Origin: a virus
IMG/VR virus record: IMGVR_UViG_3300042868_005134
Span: 124,001 to 188,000 of that record
Reading direction: 5' to 3' (one strand)
DNA length: 64,000 nt
Shown: positions 50,612-58,058 of the stretch, in pieces
Layout: each line of letters starts with the position of its first letter
How positions within the stretch are numbered: position 1 is the stretch's first letter
Program-made: the position numbers and the translations under genes
Notes under the pieces: generated by a model
Databases searched by the model: none
The model's input: only the letters and a program-made list of their open reading frames with translations
What the model was told of the DNA's origin: nothing

Positions 50612-51926
50612 TTTCGTCGTAACCATAGACGCCGTATTTTTTCTTAGGGTCGTCCTGTATTTTTAAAGTAGGATCAGGAATGCCGGCAACACCAACCCTA
50701 GCTTTTATGTCATTAAGTTTGTCGTTGCCTACTAGACGATATCCATTTTCATCACTAATTTGTTGATTATTAATGTAAAGTTTCTTGCCAACCCATTGAA
50801 TATTCATACCATTTGTAGCTTGTCTTGCGCCATCGGCAGCATCACCAGTTGGTGGTTTTACTGCGGTCTTACCAGGTAGTGGACCATCTAGTAGTCCAGC
50901 TTCCTGTAATCCTTTTTCTAGTAAATCAATAGCGGCTGCTGTCAATGCCCCTGTTGGTTCAGTAATTGCTCTTACCAAAGAACTATTTAAAAATTCTTTA
51001 CCAGCACTGGTACGCATGAATATCAAGAAAGCTGGGGCCGCAGGCCCCATTTCAATTAATTTAGAAATACCTTTTGCCACGTTAGTAGGCAAGCTAACAA
51101 ACATACCTAAATATTTTGTTGTTGTAATGCTGGCGCCGCCCAGTGTAGCTGCACCTGTGGCAATACCTTTAAACATGCCTGACATTGCGCCAAAGAATTT
51201 GCTGGCCACTCCAGTATTTAAGGCAACACCAATGGCCAATTCTCCTAACAGTTTCTTTCTTAACTGTTGATACTTGTTATAGGCTTCTTGCTCTGACATT
51301 TTTCCAAAAGGAGAATCTTTGCCAGCTTTATAATCTTGGTAGTCTTCCTCTAACACGGACAAATCCACGTAGTATTCTCTTACAAATTCTAAACCCACAA
51401 CAGTTTTTATCACAGTCATGGCTACATCGGGTATAAATCCCATCCTTGCCTGGGCTGCTGCCTTCATGGAAGCATTGGCACCACGCATTTTTAAGTAGGC
51501 TTTAATTTTTTCAAACCCTACTTTACTGTCAGGGTCAAATTTTCTCAAGTTTATTTTTTCTGTTTTAGCTACTGTTTTTTCTAATTGGGCAAGACGCTCA
51601 GTAACTTTCTTTTTTAACCACTTGCCGCCTTTACTTTGCCATGACTTAGGAATAAGTTTAAGTATTCCTGCTTTACCCAGCTTGGCAAAGCCAGGTGTAA
51701 ACAATAGTACAGCATCTATGAATAGATCATTCCATTCGTCGTCAGTAATTGATTCAGGATCTTGGTTGTATTTGCCAATGAATTTGTATATTTCGTAGGC
51801 ACTCCAAGCACTCATGCCTACAGAGATTGCGGTAATTATTGTACCTATTCCAATACCTGCTATTACAAGAGGTACGGCTTCATTCAATGATTCAGTTCTT
51901 TCAGAGACTATTTGATGGACTTTCAT
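50604..51926 (-). CDS. Hydrophobic protein with capsid-targeting leader (440 aa)
   Basis: Begins MKVHQIVSE-RTESLNE, the same kind of leader as the two small genes at 5496-6163 and similar to T4 internal proteins; IVSE and SLNE are both possible gp21 sites (after Glu9 and Glu16). The rest is unlike a soluble internal protein. Hydrophobic stretches occur near residues 18-48 (PLVIAGIGIGTIITAISVG), 72-95, 160-180, 225-285 (Gly/Ala rich) and 290-310. The C-terminal 80 residues are hydrophilic (GMNIQWVGKKLYINNQQISD ... KKKYGVYGYDEIK). I know no family for it. A late promoter motif lies 6 bp before the ATG. It may be a head-borne, DNA-co-injected protein that enters the host membrane; speculative. 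Confidence 0.75.
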   Translation of the reverse strand: MKVHQIVSERTESLNEAVPLVIAGIGIGTIITAISVGMSAWSAYEIYKFIGKYNQDPESITDDEWNDLFIDAVLLFTPGFAKLGKAGILKLIPKSWQSKGGKWLKKKVTERLAQLEKTVAKTEKINLRKFDPDSKVGFEKIKAYLKMRGANASMKAAAQARMGFIPDVAMTVIKTVVGLEFVREYYVDLSVLEEDYQDYKAGKDSPFGKMSEQEAYNKYQQLRKKLLGELAIGVALNTGVASKFFGAMSGMFKGIATGAATLGGASITTTKYLGMFVSLPTNVAKGISKLIEMGPAAPAFLIFMRTSAGKEFLNSSLVRAITEPTGALTAAAIDLLEKGLQEAGLLDGPLPGKTAVKPPTGDAADGARQATNGMNIQWVGKKLYINNQQISDENGYRLVGNDKLNDIKARVGVAGIPDPTLKIQDDPKKKYGVYGYDEIK

Positions 51927-51932
51927 AATATA

Positions 51933-51940
51933 TATTTATT
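51933..51940 (-). promoter_or_regulatory. Late promoter motif AATAAATA before the 440-residue gene
   Basis: AATAAATA on the minus strand, followed by TATATT and the ATG at 51926. No Shine-Dalgarno sequence. Another candidate for leaderless late expression; it fits late synthesis of an internal head protein. Confidence 0.55.
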
Positions 51941-52373
51941 TAAAGTTGAACTACGTTCAACTGTTCTTCGCTCACGCTCGAACTATTTTCTTTATTATTA
52001 ATGCGAAGCATTTAAGTATTATCTAGATTGTTCAGTCACACTTTGCCCTTGCGGGCAAAGAAAATTGAACATTATCTGAGTTGCACAATCCACTTAGCGT
52101 TACAGCAGTTACAGAGGCGGTCATCCGGTACCTCGAGCTGTGTCTTTATTATGACGGCGGTCCACTAACATACGCTAACATGCTAGCAAACGTGGGTATT
52201 TCTCCCTCTTTTTGCCTTTGAAATCCTTGAAACAATCAAACCGCGGCAGCTTTGCGATCCTGGTCCTGTAAAGGATACTGATTGAGTGCTCTTAACGGCA
52301 AGAGTCTACGGATCCCTGCGACACTGGGTCCAGGTTTCTTCTGTTCGCCACCCGAGATTAGCCGGTGGAAGCC
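51941..52373. other. Gene-free stretch with elevated GC and serial hairpins
   Basis: I see no convincing gene on either strand. The left part holds perfect small inverted repeats: AGTTGAAC-TAC-GTTCAACT (51944-51962) and CTTTGCCC-TTGC-GGGCAAAG (52041-52060, GCAA loop on the minus strand), plus a shorter AATGC/GCATT at about 52000-52013. The right part (52081-52373) is about 49% G+C by count, clearly above the surrounding AT-rich sequence, with CCACC/GGTGG near 52349-52369 and CTCTT/AAGAG near 52290-52305. Open frames of 30-50 codons exist on both strands but are expected by chance. A structured RNA, an imported fragment or a decayed gene are all possible. Confidence 0.4.
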
Positions 52374-52811
52374 TTAACCGTTTAGTTGTTTGCCTTTGAT
52401 GTGTGAGCCGTGTACACGAACAGCGATTTGTCCGTTGTAGTAGTCATCTGATTCTAATACCCGCCTGGAGAATTGTTCTCTTGCCTCGATATAACTACAT
52501 TCAGCCTTTGATGTGCAGTAATAAATTATTTCTCTATGGAAATTTTCTCTGCCTTGTTGTTCTACGTCTTTGTTTAGTTGGTCGTTTGAGCCATAGTATT
52601 CACGCCAGTCAGAATCAATTTTGGATTTAATCCGCTTTTTCTTCTTGGTGCCGTTCTTGAGTTTTACTGTTTTATAAGTTGTTTTAGAAAATTTTGATAA
52701 TTTCTTGCCTATATATTTTCGACCAGTGATGTTATTAGTGATACAATAGACAAATCCAATACATACTTCAGGTAAGGTTTCGACTATTGTGTTTTGATAA
52801 TACCATGACAT
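52374..52811 (-). CDS. GIY-YIG-like nuclease domain protein (145 aa)
   Basis: ATG at 52811 preferred over the TTG one codon before. GFVYCITNNITGRKYIGKK at residues 19-37 fits a GIY-YIG signature with FVY in place of GIY and YIG at 33-35. Later DWREYYGSNDQLNKDVEQQG and YIEAREQFSRRVLESDDYYNGQI are recalled from a family of small proteins common in T4-like phages. Glu in YIEAREQ could be the catalytic glutamate, which is inference. The family is usually annotated as putative endonuclease; a role in DNA repair, recombination or homing is possible. It is the last gene of the recombination operon, 7 bp past the small gene before it. Confidence 0.65.
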   Translation of the reverse strand: MSWYYQNTIVETLPEVCIGFVYCITNNITGRKYIGKKLSKFSKTTYKTVKLKNGTKKKKRIKSKIDSDWREYYGSNDQLNKDVEQQGRENFHREIIYYCTSKAECSYIEAREQFSRRVLESDDYYNGQIAVRVHGSHIKGKQLNG

Positions 52812-52818
52812 CAACTAG

Positions 52819-53061
52819 TTAGTTCTTATTGGCCTCTTGATCTTTTAAAAGTGATTCTTTGTACTTGGGACTTTTAACTTTTGGTTTAGTTGCCCTAATT
52901 GCCTGTATTTCTTCGCGCCTAGTGATTGTTAAGTCTCTTATTTCAGCCAAGAGCCGTCGTAGCTCGATACCAGCCACATGAGTTTGTCTAGCTTGCCATC
53001 TCTGGTGTAGCTTGTAGTACTCATGTACTTTTCTCATTAGACTGGTATGTGCGTCTTCCAT
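52819..53061 (-). CDS. Small charged helical protein (80 aa)
   Basis: The ATG at 53061 overlaps the gp46 stop (TGATG). Sequence MEDAHTSLMRKVHEYYKLHQRWQ, then RQTHVAGIELRRLLAEIRDLTITRREEIQAIRATK and a Lys-rich tail. It looks like one long amphipathic helix or coiled coil with many Arg/Lys. I do not recognise a family by name. Tight coupling to gp46 suggests a function in recombination or replication. Confidence 0.6.
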   Translation of the reverse strand: MEDAHTSLMRKVHEYYKLHQRWQARQTHVAGIELRRLLAEIRDLTITRREEIQAIRATKPKVKSPKYKESLLKDQEANKN

Positions 53062-54842
53062 CAATTTTCAATTTCTAAGTCATTAGCATAGCTAGTGAAT
53101 CCATTTTCTTTAATCACTTTGAGTACATTGTTCACTCGTCCGATTAATTCGTCCTTGTGACTGATCAAATAAATGTTTTTCTTACGTTCCCTAGCCATCT
53201 TCTTTAAGACACTTAAGGCATTTTCTACGCCTGCGGCATCTAGTCCGTTGTCAATAAGTTCATCAATGAATAACAAGTTGATACTTTGATACAAACTTTC
53301 CCACACATCTCTAAAACTCCAGCTTAATCCTAAAATTAACCTATTGCGTTCTCCACGTGACAAATTGTCAAAGTCTAGATCCTGCCCAAGTTGTGTAATT
53401 TCCACAGTTAAATCATTTTGAAATACCACTGTGTGGGGTAATCCCATTTTATCCAAATAGTAGGTAAGCCTATTATTAAGGTAGGCAAGATTTTGATCTA
53501 TGATCTTTTTACGGATAAAACTATCTTTGCTGGTCAGCAACTTGAGCAAAAACTCTTGATGGCCCTTAAGTACATTGAGATTGTTTATGCTATCCCATGT
53601 GATTTCTTGAAGCGCAGTATTACGCAAATCATCTATTTGTTCTTGATAAGGATCTGTTTCTTGCTGTCTAGCACCCAACGCAGTTTCTAAACTGGTTAAA
53701 TTGTTTTGATGTTTAAGAGCTTCTTCTAGTGTATCGTAATAAGTTGTTGGCCTACCGTTGATATCGCCGATACCTTCAAGCTCAGTCACAATAATAGCAT
53801 AGCTATCACTGAGGCTTTGAAGATATGTGTAAGCATCTGCTAGATTCTTTTCAGCAAGCACGGACATTTCTTCATGCTTGTGGGTGTGTAGCTCTTGCTC
53901 ACAAGCTGGACAAGTGTTATTTTTTAGTTGCTCTATTTCTTTTGTGTATTTGGTTACACTTTTATCAGCTTGAATTAACGCAGTTTCAATTGTGGCCTTT
54001 TCTTTGTTAAGGCTTTTTATTTTAGCTGCTTGCTCATTGTATGTTTTTAACTTAGCGTGAGCTGTGAGTTCTCGTTCGATGTCTACTGCTTGTAGTTCTT
54101 CTATGGACTTGGTAATTCTATCGCAATCTGTTCGTTGCTGAGCATACCAAGCACTCAGTCTTGTCTCCAAACCAGTAATACTCAATTGAATTTTTTCATT
54201 AGACTTCTTTACAGCTTCGATATCTGCGTTCTCTTGATAAATTTGATCTTTAGTTACTCTCACTTGCTCTTTAAGAGCCTCTGCCTTTTCACTTAGTAAG
54301 GTAATGCCTAACAGTTGTTCAATGATAGCACGTTGTTCGTTGGCTTTCATGCTTAAGAACGGTTCGGTATAGGTATTCAAAGCCAAGATATGCTTAAACA
54401 TATCGTGACTCATACCCATTAAGTCATCAAGGTCCTTTTGCGTTTCCCGCATGTCACCTTGACTGTCATCAGCAGAGTCAACAGAGTGTTCTTGATCGTT
54501 CACATAGAACTTCATGATAGCAGGTTTGCGACCCCGTTCAATCTTGTACTTGTTACCGTCTTTTTCAAAACTCAGTGTAACCAACATGTTTTTGCCATTG
54601 ATCTTGTTGATCAAGTTATCTTTCTTGATATTGGTCAATGCTGTGCCGTATAACGCATAGGTTAAGGCATTGATAATGGTAGTCTTACCGGTACCGTTAC
54701 GGCTTCCACTGTCATCTCCACCTTGATCTAGGTTTTCACCTAGTACAAGGGTAAGTTGTTCTTTACAGAAGTCTACCGCTTGGGTTTGATTACCCACACT
54801 CATGAAATTTTTAACAGTTAGTTCTTTAATTTTAATTGTCAT
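53061..54842 (-). CDS. 46: Recombination endonuclease subunit gp46 (SbcC/Rad50-like)
   Basis: 593 residues (T4 560). ATPase of the gp46-gp47 complex that resects DNA ends for recombination-dependent replication. Walker A GSRNGTGKT is at residues 46-54, followed by a coiled coil, zinc hook CPACEQEL at about 309, second coiled coil, ABC signature LSRGERNR at about 495, Walker B LLFIDEL at about 523 and a switch His in LISHKDEL. It overlaps the gp47 stop by 4 bp (ATGA), so the two subunits are translationally coupled. Confidence 0.95.
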   Translation of the reverse strand: MTIKIKELTVKNFMSVGNQTQAVDFCKEQLTLVLGENLDQGGDDSGSRNGTGKTTIINALTYALYGTALTNIKKDNLINKINGKNMLVTLSFEKDGNKYKIERGRKPAIMKFYVNDQEHSVDSADDSQGDMRETQKDLDDLMGMSHDMFKHILALNTYTEPFLSMKANEQRAIIEQLLGITLLSEKAEALKEQVRVTKDQIYQENADIEAVKKSNEKIQLSITGLETRLSAWYAQQRTDCDRITKSIEELQAVDIERELTAHAKLKTYNEQAAKIKSLNKEKATIETALIQADKSVTKYTKEIEQLKNNTCPACEQELHTHKHEEMSVLAEKNLADAYTYLQSLSDSYAIIVTELEGIGDINGRPTTYYDTLEEALKHQNNLTSLETALGARQQETDPYQEQIDDLRNTALQEITWDSINNLNVLKGHQEFLLKLLTSKDSFIRKKIIDQNLAYLNNRLTYYLDKMGLPHTVVFQNDLTVEITQLGQDLDFDNLSRGERNRLILGLSWSFRDVWESLYQSINLLFIDELIDNGLDAAGVENALSVLKKMARERKKNIYLISHKDELIGRVNNVLKVIKENGFTSYANDLEIEN

Positions 54843-55861
54843 AGGCTATTATAGATACTCAATAATACTTTACTATCGAAAGTGTCACTTTCGATATTGA
54901 CCAACTGATTGCTCACAATTTGATCCACACTTTCAAATGCTTGTATATTGATATCAGTATTGATTTCAACTTCTTTCTTTTCAGATATCAGTGTTAGTTC
55001 TCTAATATCATAATCACTAATAAATTTTTCCTTGATAAAGCTAGCTTCTTCGTAGCTGATGTCAATGTCGAGACTTACTCGCAGATGCATCTTGCTGGTA
55101 ATCAGCGTATCTGCTTCGTCAATCAACTGACTTAATTTAATAGTTCTAAATTTAGGACACTCTGTCCAGTTAATATACTGGGGCACACCATCCCACTCTA
55201 AAATCATCATGCCGCGTTCGTCGTCCCACGTATCAGCATAGTTGTGCGGAAACGCATTACCAATGTAATGCATATTTTGACGTTGTTGTCGTTTATGAAA
55301 GTGTCCGCTAAACCCAAGTTCGTAGTTTTTAAAACTATCCAACTGAATTTCACCATGATCCGGCATCTGAACCATGGCATTCATGAAGAAACTGGGCAAT
55401 TCAAAGTGACCAAAGATATATTTGCCACCTTTCTTGCCTATGGTTTTCCATTCGTCTCCGACAAGCCACGGACATAAGGTGACGTCGCCAATAGTAGTAG
55501 GTTCGTGTACCACAGTAATTCCAGGAATATACTTTCCGAATTCGACGCTGTGAATATCCCGCTTGTCTTTGTAATAAAGATCATGATTACCAGGAAAGAA
55601 ATAAAACTTATCAAAAGCCTGTCCCAGTTTCTCAAGGGCTCTAAGGCTGTAGTCCATAGTTGTAATATTAAGACTATTGCGGTTGTGATGCCAATCGCCC
55701 ATAAAAATACCTGTATCACATCCGTTCTCCTTGGCCTTTGCAATATACCAATCAACAAAATCTTCACAGTCTTGATTGTGTGTTTGACTGTTTGATTTTA
55801 ATCCAAAATGTATGTCTGTAAAGCAAGCAACTTTTTTAAATAAATTACTCACCTGATTCAC
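54839..55861 (-). CDS. 47: Recombination endonuclease subunit gp47 (Mre11/SbcD-like)
   Basis: 340 residues, equal to T4 gp47 (339). Metallophosphoesterase with the expected motifs: DIHFG (16-20), GDWHHNR (55-61), GNHD (91-94) and GHFHKR at about 182. Forms the nuclease with gp46, which follows with a 4-bp overlap. The first 17 bp of the gene overlap the end of gp55. Expression from the sigma-70 promoter before gp55 is likely. Confident. Confidence 0.95.
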   Translation of the reverse strand: MNQVSNLFKKVACFTDIHFGLKSNSQTHNQDCEDFVDWYIAKAKENGCDTGIFMGDWHHNRNSLNITTMDYSLRALEKLGQAFDKFYFFPGNHDLYYKDKRDIHSVEFGKYIPGITVVHEPTTIGDVTLCPWLVGDEWKTIGKKGGKYIFGHFELPSFFMNAMVQMPDHGEIQLDSFKNYELGFSGHFHKRQQRQNMHYIGNAFPHNYADTWDDERGMMILEWDGVPQYINWTECPKFRTIKLSQLIDEADTLITSKMHLRVSLDIDISYEEASFIKEKFISDYDIRELTLISEKKEVEINTDINIQAFESVDQIVSNQLVNIESDTFDSKVLLSIYNSL

Positions 55862-56669
55862 CTTCGAAACGTTTTATAGCATTTGCATGTTCACCAGCGC
55901 CAGTTCTGCTGTAGCTAGGATTCATGCCATTCATCTCCAATAGGTCGTCACGAATATTTTGATTACGTTTTTCTAAATTAATAATGCGAACAAAACTGTT
56001 AGTCACCGCTGCCGTAAAGTAGGCAAATGGGTTATCACTTTTGCTTTCATCAAATTGTAAACCAATTTGTGTTAGTTGTAAAATAGCCTGTCCTTTCATT
56101 TCGTCGTTGTAAGTATAACCTCGTACATTGCCTCTTGTGGCATATCGTTCACATAATTTAATGTACATACGGGCAAGTGTATTTGTAATCTGCCCGTGAT
56201 CTTTGTTAAATTTACCAGTTTCTAAATCACCCTTCCAGTGACTTTTTCCAACACATACTAAAATATCTTTATCGTCGAACTTCCAGTGTTGAAATGGAGG
56301 AAAATTAACTTTATCTCTATGATCCGCTATGGTCTTTGGATTTTTTTTACGGGTACCGTTTAACGGAATGTGCTCAAACGACATAATTCTAAACACAATG
56401 TCTGTTTTAGCAATCTTTTTATAGTCCACTTCGCAGTCTGCTTGTTTGACTTTTTCCCCGGCAGCTTTACGTCGAGCATACGCCTCTTGACTCATTCGTT
56501 TGGCCTGTGCCCGTTTAGCTTCAGCAACAGTTCGAATGTTAATTTTATCAACAGTGGGCAATATCAAATCATAACGATGATATTCTGGTTGGGTAAATGA
56601 GCAGAATGTATTTTTGCTTTTGTGTATTTCTTCTAATAAATCTTTGTTGTTTAAGTAATTAACTTTCAT
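55845..56669 (-). CDS. 55: Late transcription sigma factor gp55
   Basis: 274 residues (T4 gp55 has 185). gp55 replaces the host sigma factor and directs RNA polymerase to TATAAATA-type late promoters. The most conserved block is in the C-terminal third: GYTYNDEMKGQAILQLTQIG, QFDESKSDNPFAYFTAAVTNSFVRIINLEKRNQNIRDDLLEMNGMNP, as in cyanophage gp55. The N-terminal half is longer than in T4 and has a Lys/Arg/Ala helix (AEAKRAQAKRMSQEAYARRKAAG). A sigma-70 consensus promoter lies directly upstream. First gene of the gp55-47-46 operon. Confidence 0.92.
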   Translation of the reverse strand: MKVNYLNNKDLLEEIHKSKNTFCSFTQPEYHRYDLILPTVDKINIRTVAEAKRAQAKRMSQEAYARRKAAGEKVKQADCEVDYKKIAKTDIVFRIMSFEHIPLNGTRKKNPKTIADHRDKVNFPPFQHWKFDDKDILVCVGKSHWKGDLETGKFNKDHGQITNTLARMYIKLCERYATRGNVRGYTYNDEMKGQAILQLTQIGLQFDESKSDNPFAYFTAAVTNSFVRIINLEKRNQNIRDDLLEMNGMNPSYSRTGAGEHANAIKRFEGESGE

Positions 56670-56691
56670 GCGAGTCCTAGGTTCTAGTACT

Positions 56692-56720
56692 ATTATAAAC
56701 TACCCAGATTATTTTGTCAA
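56692..56720 (-). promoter_or_regulatory. Consensus sigma-70 promoter for the gp55-gp47-gp46 operon
   Basis: On the minus strand TTGACA (56720-56715), a 17-bp spacer and TATAAT (56697-56692) form a perfect sigma-70 consensus with optimal spacing. The ATG of gp55 lies 22 bp downstream of the -10 box. It fits early transcription of the late sigma factor by host polymerase. The -35 box touches the plus-strand late promoter motif of gp48. Confidence 0.85.
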
Positions 56721-56727
56721 CTAAATA
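56720..56727 (+). promoter_or_regulatory. Late promoter motif ACTAAATA for the gp48 baseplate operon
   Basis: ACTAAATA on the plus strand, 20 bp before the gp48 ATG, with AAAGGAGA between. It shares base 56720 with the -35 box of the divergent early promoter. Confidence 0.55.
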
Positions 56728-56747
56728 GAAGACAAAAGGAGAAATCA

Positions 56748-57755
56748 ATGGCAGATTTTGGATCAATATTGAATACAGCAGCCAGTACTGTTGGCGGCGC
56801 ATTGTCGACTGCAGGTAGATTAGCCGGTGCGCTTAATAATTTATCTAACCCAGCTGCCTTGATCTCGTCATTACGGAGCATCAACCTACCGAAAGGTGGC
56901 GAATCAGGATCATCCAGCGCAGCCGGTGTTTCGTTTGGCGGAGCCGATGCCAGCAGCGATTGGCGTGTACGTTTGGCAATTCCGCCTGCATTTTCCAGTA
57001 GTCCAATGTTAAGCCCGTTAGTACAAGCAGGTGGACTAGTTTTTCCTTATACGCCCAGCATTGCCATTTCAAGTACTGCCAGTTACGGCGAAGAAAATTT
57101 TACGCATAGCAATTACGGATTTGTCTATTATCAAAACAGTAGAGCAAACACAATTTCAATAAATGGTGCGTTCAACGTTGAAGATGGAGAGCAGGCAATG
57201 TATTGGCTTGCCGCTGTACACTGTCTAAGAAGTGCCACAAAGATGTTTACCGGCGAAGGTGACCTTCAAGGCAATCCTCCTCCTATTTTTAAATTAAACG
57301 GCTACGGTGATTATGTTTTTAAAAACATTCCGGTAGTGATTGAAAGTTTTTCTATCAATTTGCCTGCTGACACAAACTATATTAATACAAGTACAGCATT
57401 CGCAGGTAGTGAGGTAACTGGCGGCCTCGGTGGCGCACTTAGTTCTGTAGCTGGCATAGCAGGCGTATCAGCTGGTCTAGCAGGACTAGCAGGCGCTTTG
57501 GGAGCAAATAAAATAGCCAATGCTCTAGGAACAATTGGTGCAATAGGTGGAGCCGTAGCAGGCGTTGGCAAATTAATTTCAGGTGTAACTGCTCTTGCAG
57601 GTGGTGGCAGTTTTGCCACATCTGGTAACAGTTGGGTGCCAGTCAAAAGTGAATTACAAATAACAGTGCGTCCTATCTATAGTAGAGAAGCTGTTCGTAG
57701 ATTTAGTTTACAGAAATTTGTTAAAGGTGATTATGTTAACGGAGGTTATGTATAA
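56748..57755 (+). CDS. 48: Baseplate tail-tube cap protein gp48-like
   Basis: 335 residues (T4 gp48 364). Tube-fold signs: DWRVRLAIPPAFSS, LVFPYTPSIAISSTASYGEENFTHSNYGFVYYQNSRANTISINGAF, MYWLAAVHCLRSATKMF and the late VPVKSELQITVRPIYSREAVRRFSLQKF strands. gp48 caps the baseplate hub and starts the tail tube together with gp54, so either identity is possible. Residues about 220-290 are an unusual Gly/Ala/Ile-rich hydrophobic insert (GVSAGLAGLAGALG, GAIGGAVAGVG). The last codon overlaps the gp53 start (TAATG). Confidence 0.72.
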   Translation: MADFGSILNTAASTVGGALSTAGRLAGALNNLSNPAALISSLRSINLPKGGESGSSSAAGVSFGGADASSDWRVRLAIPPAFSSSPMLSPLVQAGGLVFPYTPSIAISSTASYGEENFTHSNYGFVYYQNSRANTISINGAFNVEDGEQAMYWLAAVHCLRSATKMFTGEGDLQGNPPPIFKLNGYGDYVFKNIPVVIESFSINLPADTNYINTSTAFAGSEVTGGLGGALSSVAGIAGVSAGLAGLAGALGANKIANALGTIGAIGGAVAGVGKLISGVTALAGGGSFATSGNSWVPVKSELQITVRPIYSREAVRRFSLQKFVKGDYVNGGYV

Positions 57756-58057
57756 TGGCCGCTACTTACACAAGTTCGAGTCCTTGGTTTAATACTTCGG
57801 TGATTCAAAATTATCTTGGAATCTTGTCTATTAGACCAGTTAGCTCGGAGCCAGATGATTTTCTTTATACTATCGAACCTCAGTATTCTCACAGGCCTGA
57901 TCTATTGGCCTATGACCTATATGGCACATCTAAACTGTGGTGGGTATTCATACAACGTAATCTTGACGTACTTCAAGATCCAATATATGATTTTATTCCA
58001 GGAGTAGAAATCTATATTCCTAAACGCTCAGGACTTTCGAAAGTGTTAGGAGTCTAA
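57755..58057 (+). CDS. 53: Baseplate wedge protein gp53
   Basis: 100 residues, about half of T4 gp53 (196). The block YSHRPDLLAYDLYGTSKLWWVFIQRN followed by DPIYDFIPGVEIYIPKRSGL is the LysM-like core of gp53, which joins wedges in the baseplate. Start overlaps the gp48 stop (TAATG), and the next gene starts 2 bp later after an AGGAG site. Good match by pattern. Confidence 0.88.
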   Translation: MAATYTSSSPWFNTSVIQNYLGILSIRPVSSEPDDFLYTIEPQYSHRPDLLAYDLYGTSKLWWVFIQRNLDVLQDPIYDFIPGVEIYIPKRSGLSKVLGV

Positions 58058-58058
58058 T

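Noticed and set aside
52120-52320. Vector or linker contamination suggested by adjacent GGTACC, CTCGAG and GGATCC
   Set aside because: These hexamers lie in sequence that does not otherwise look like a polylinker, and they occur singly by chance; read coverage would settle it.
52081-52373. tRNA or tmRNA in the gene-free stretch
   Set aside because: I found no cloverleaf with a T-arm and anticodon arm at proper spacing on either strand.
52081-52377. A frameshifted plus-strand gene reading through the gene-free stretch
   Set aside because: It needs two frame changes and a TTG start, and similar 30-50 codon frames exist on the opposite strand. Kept only as a question.
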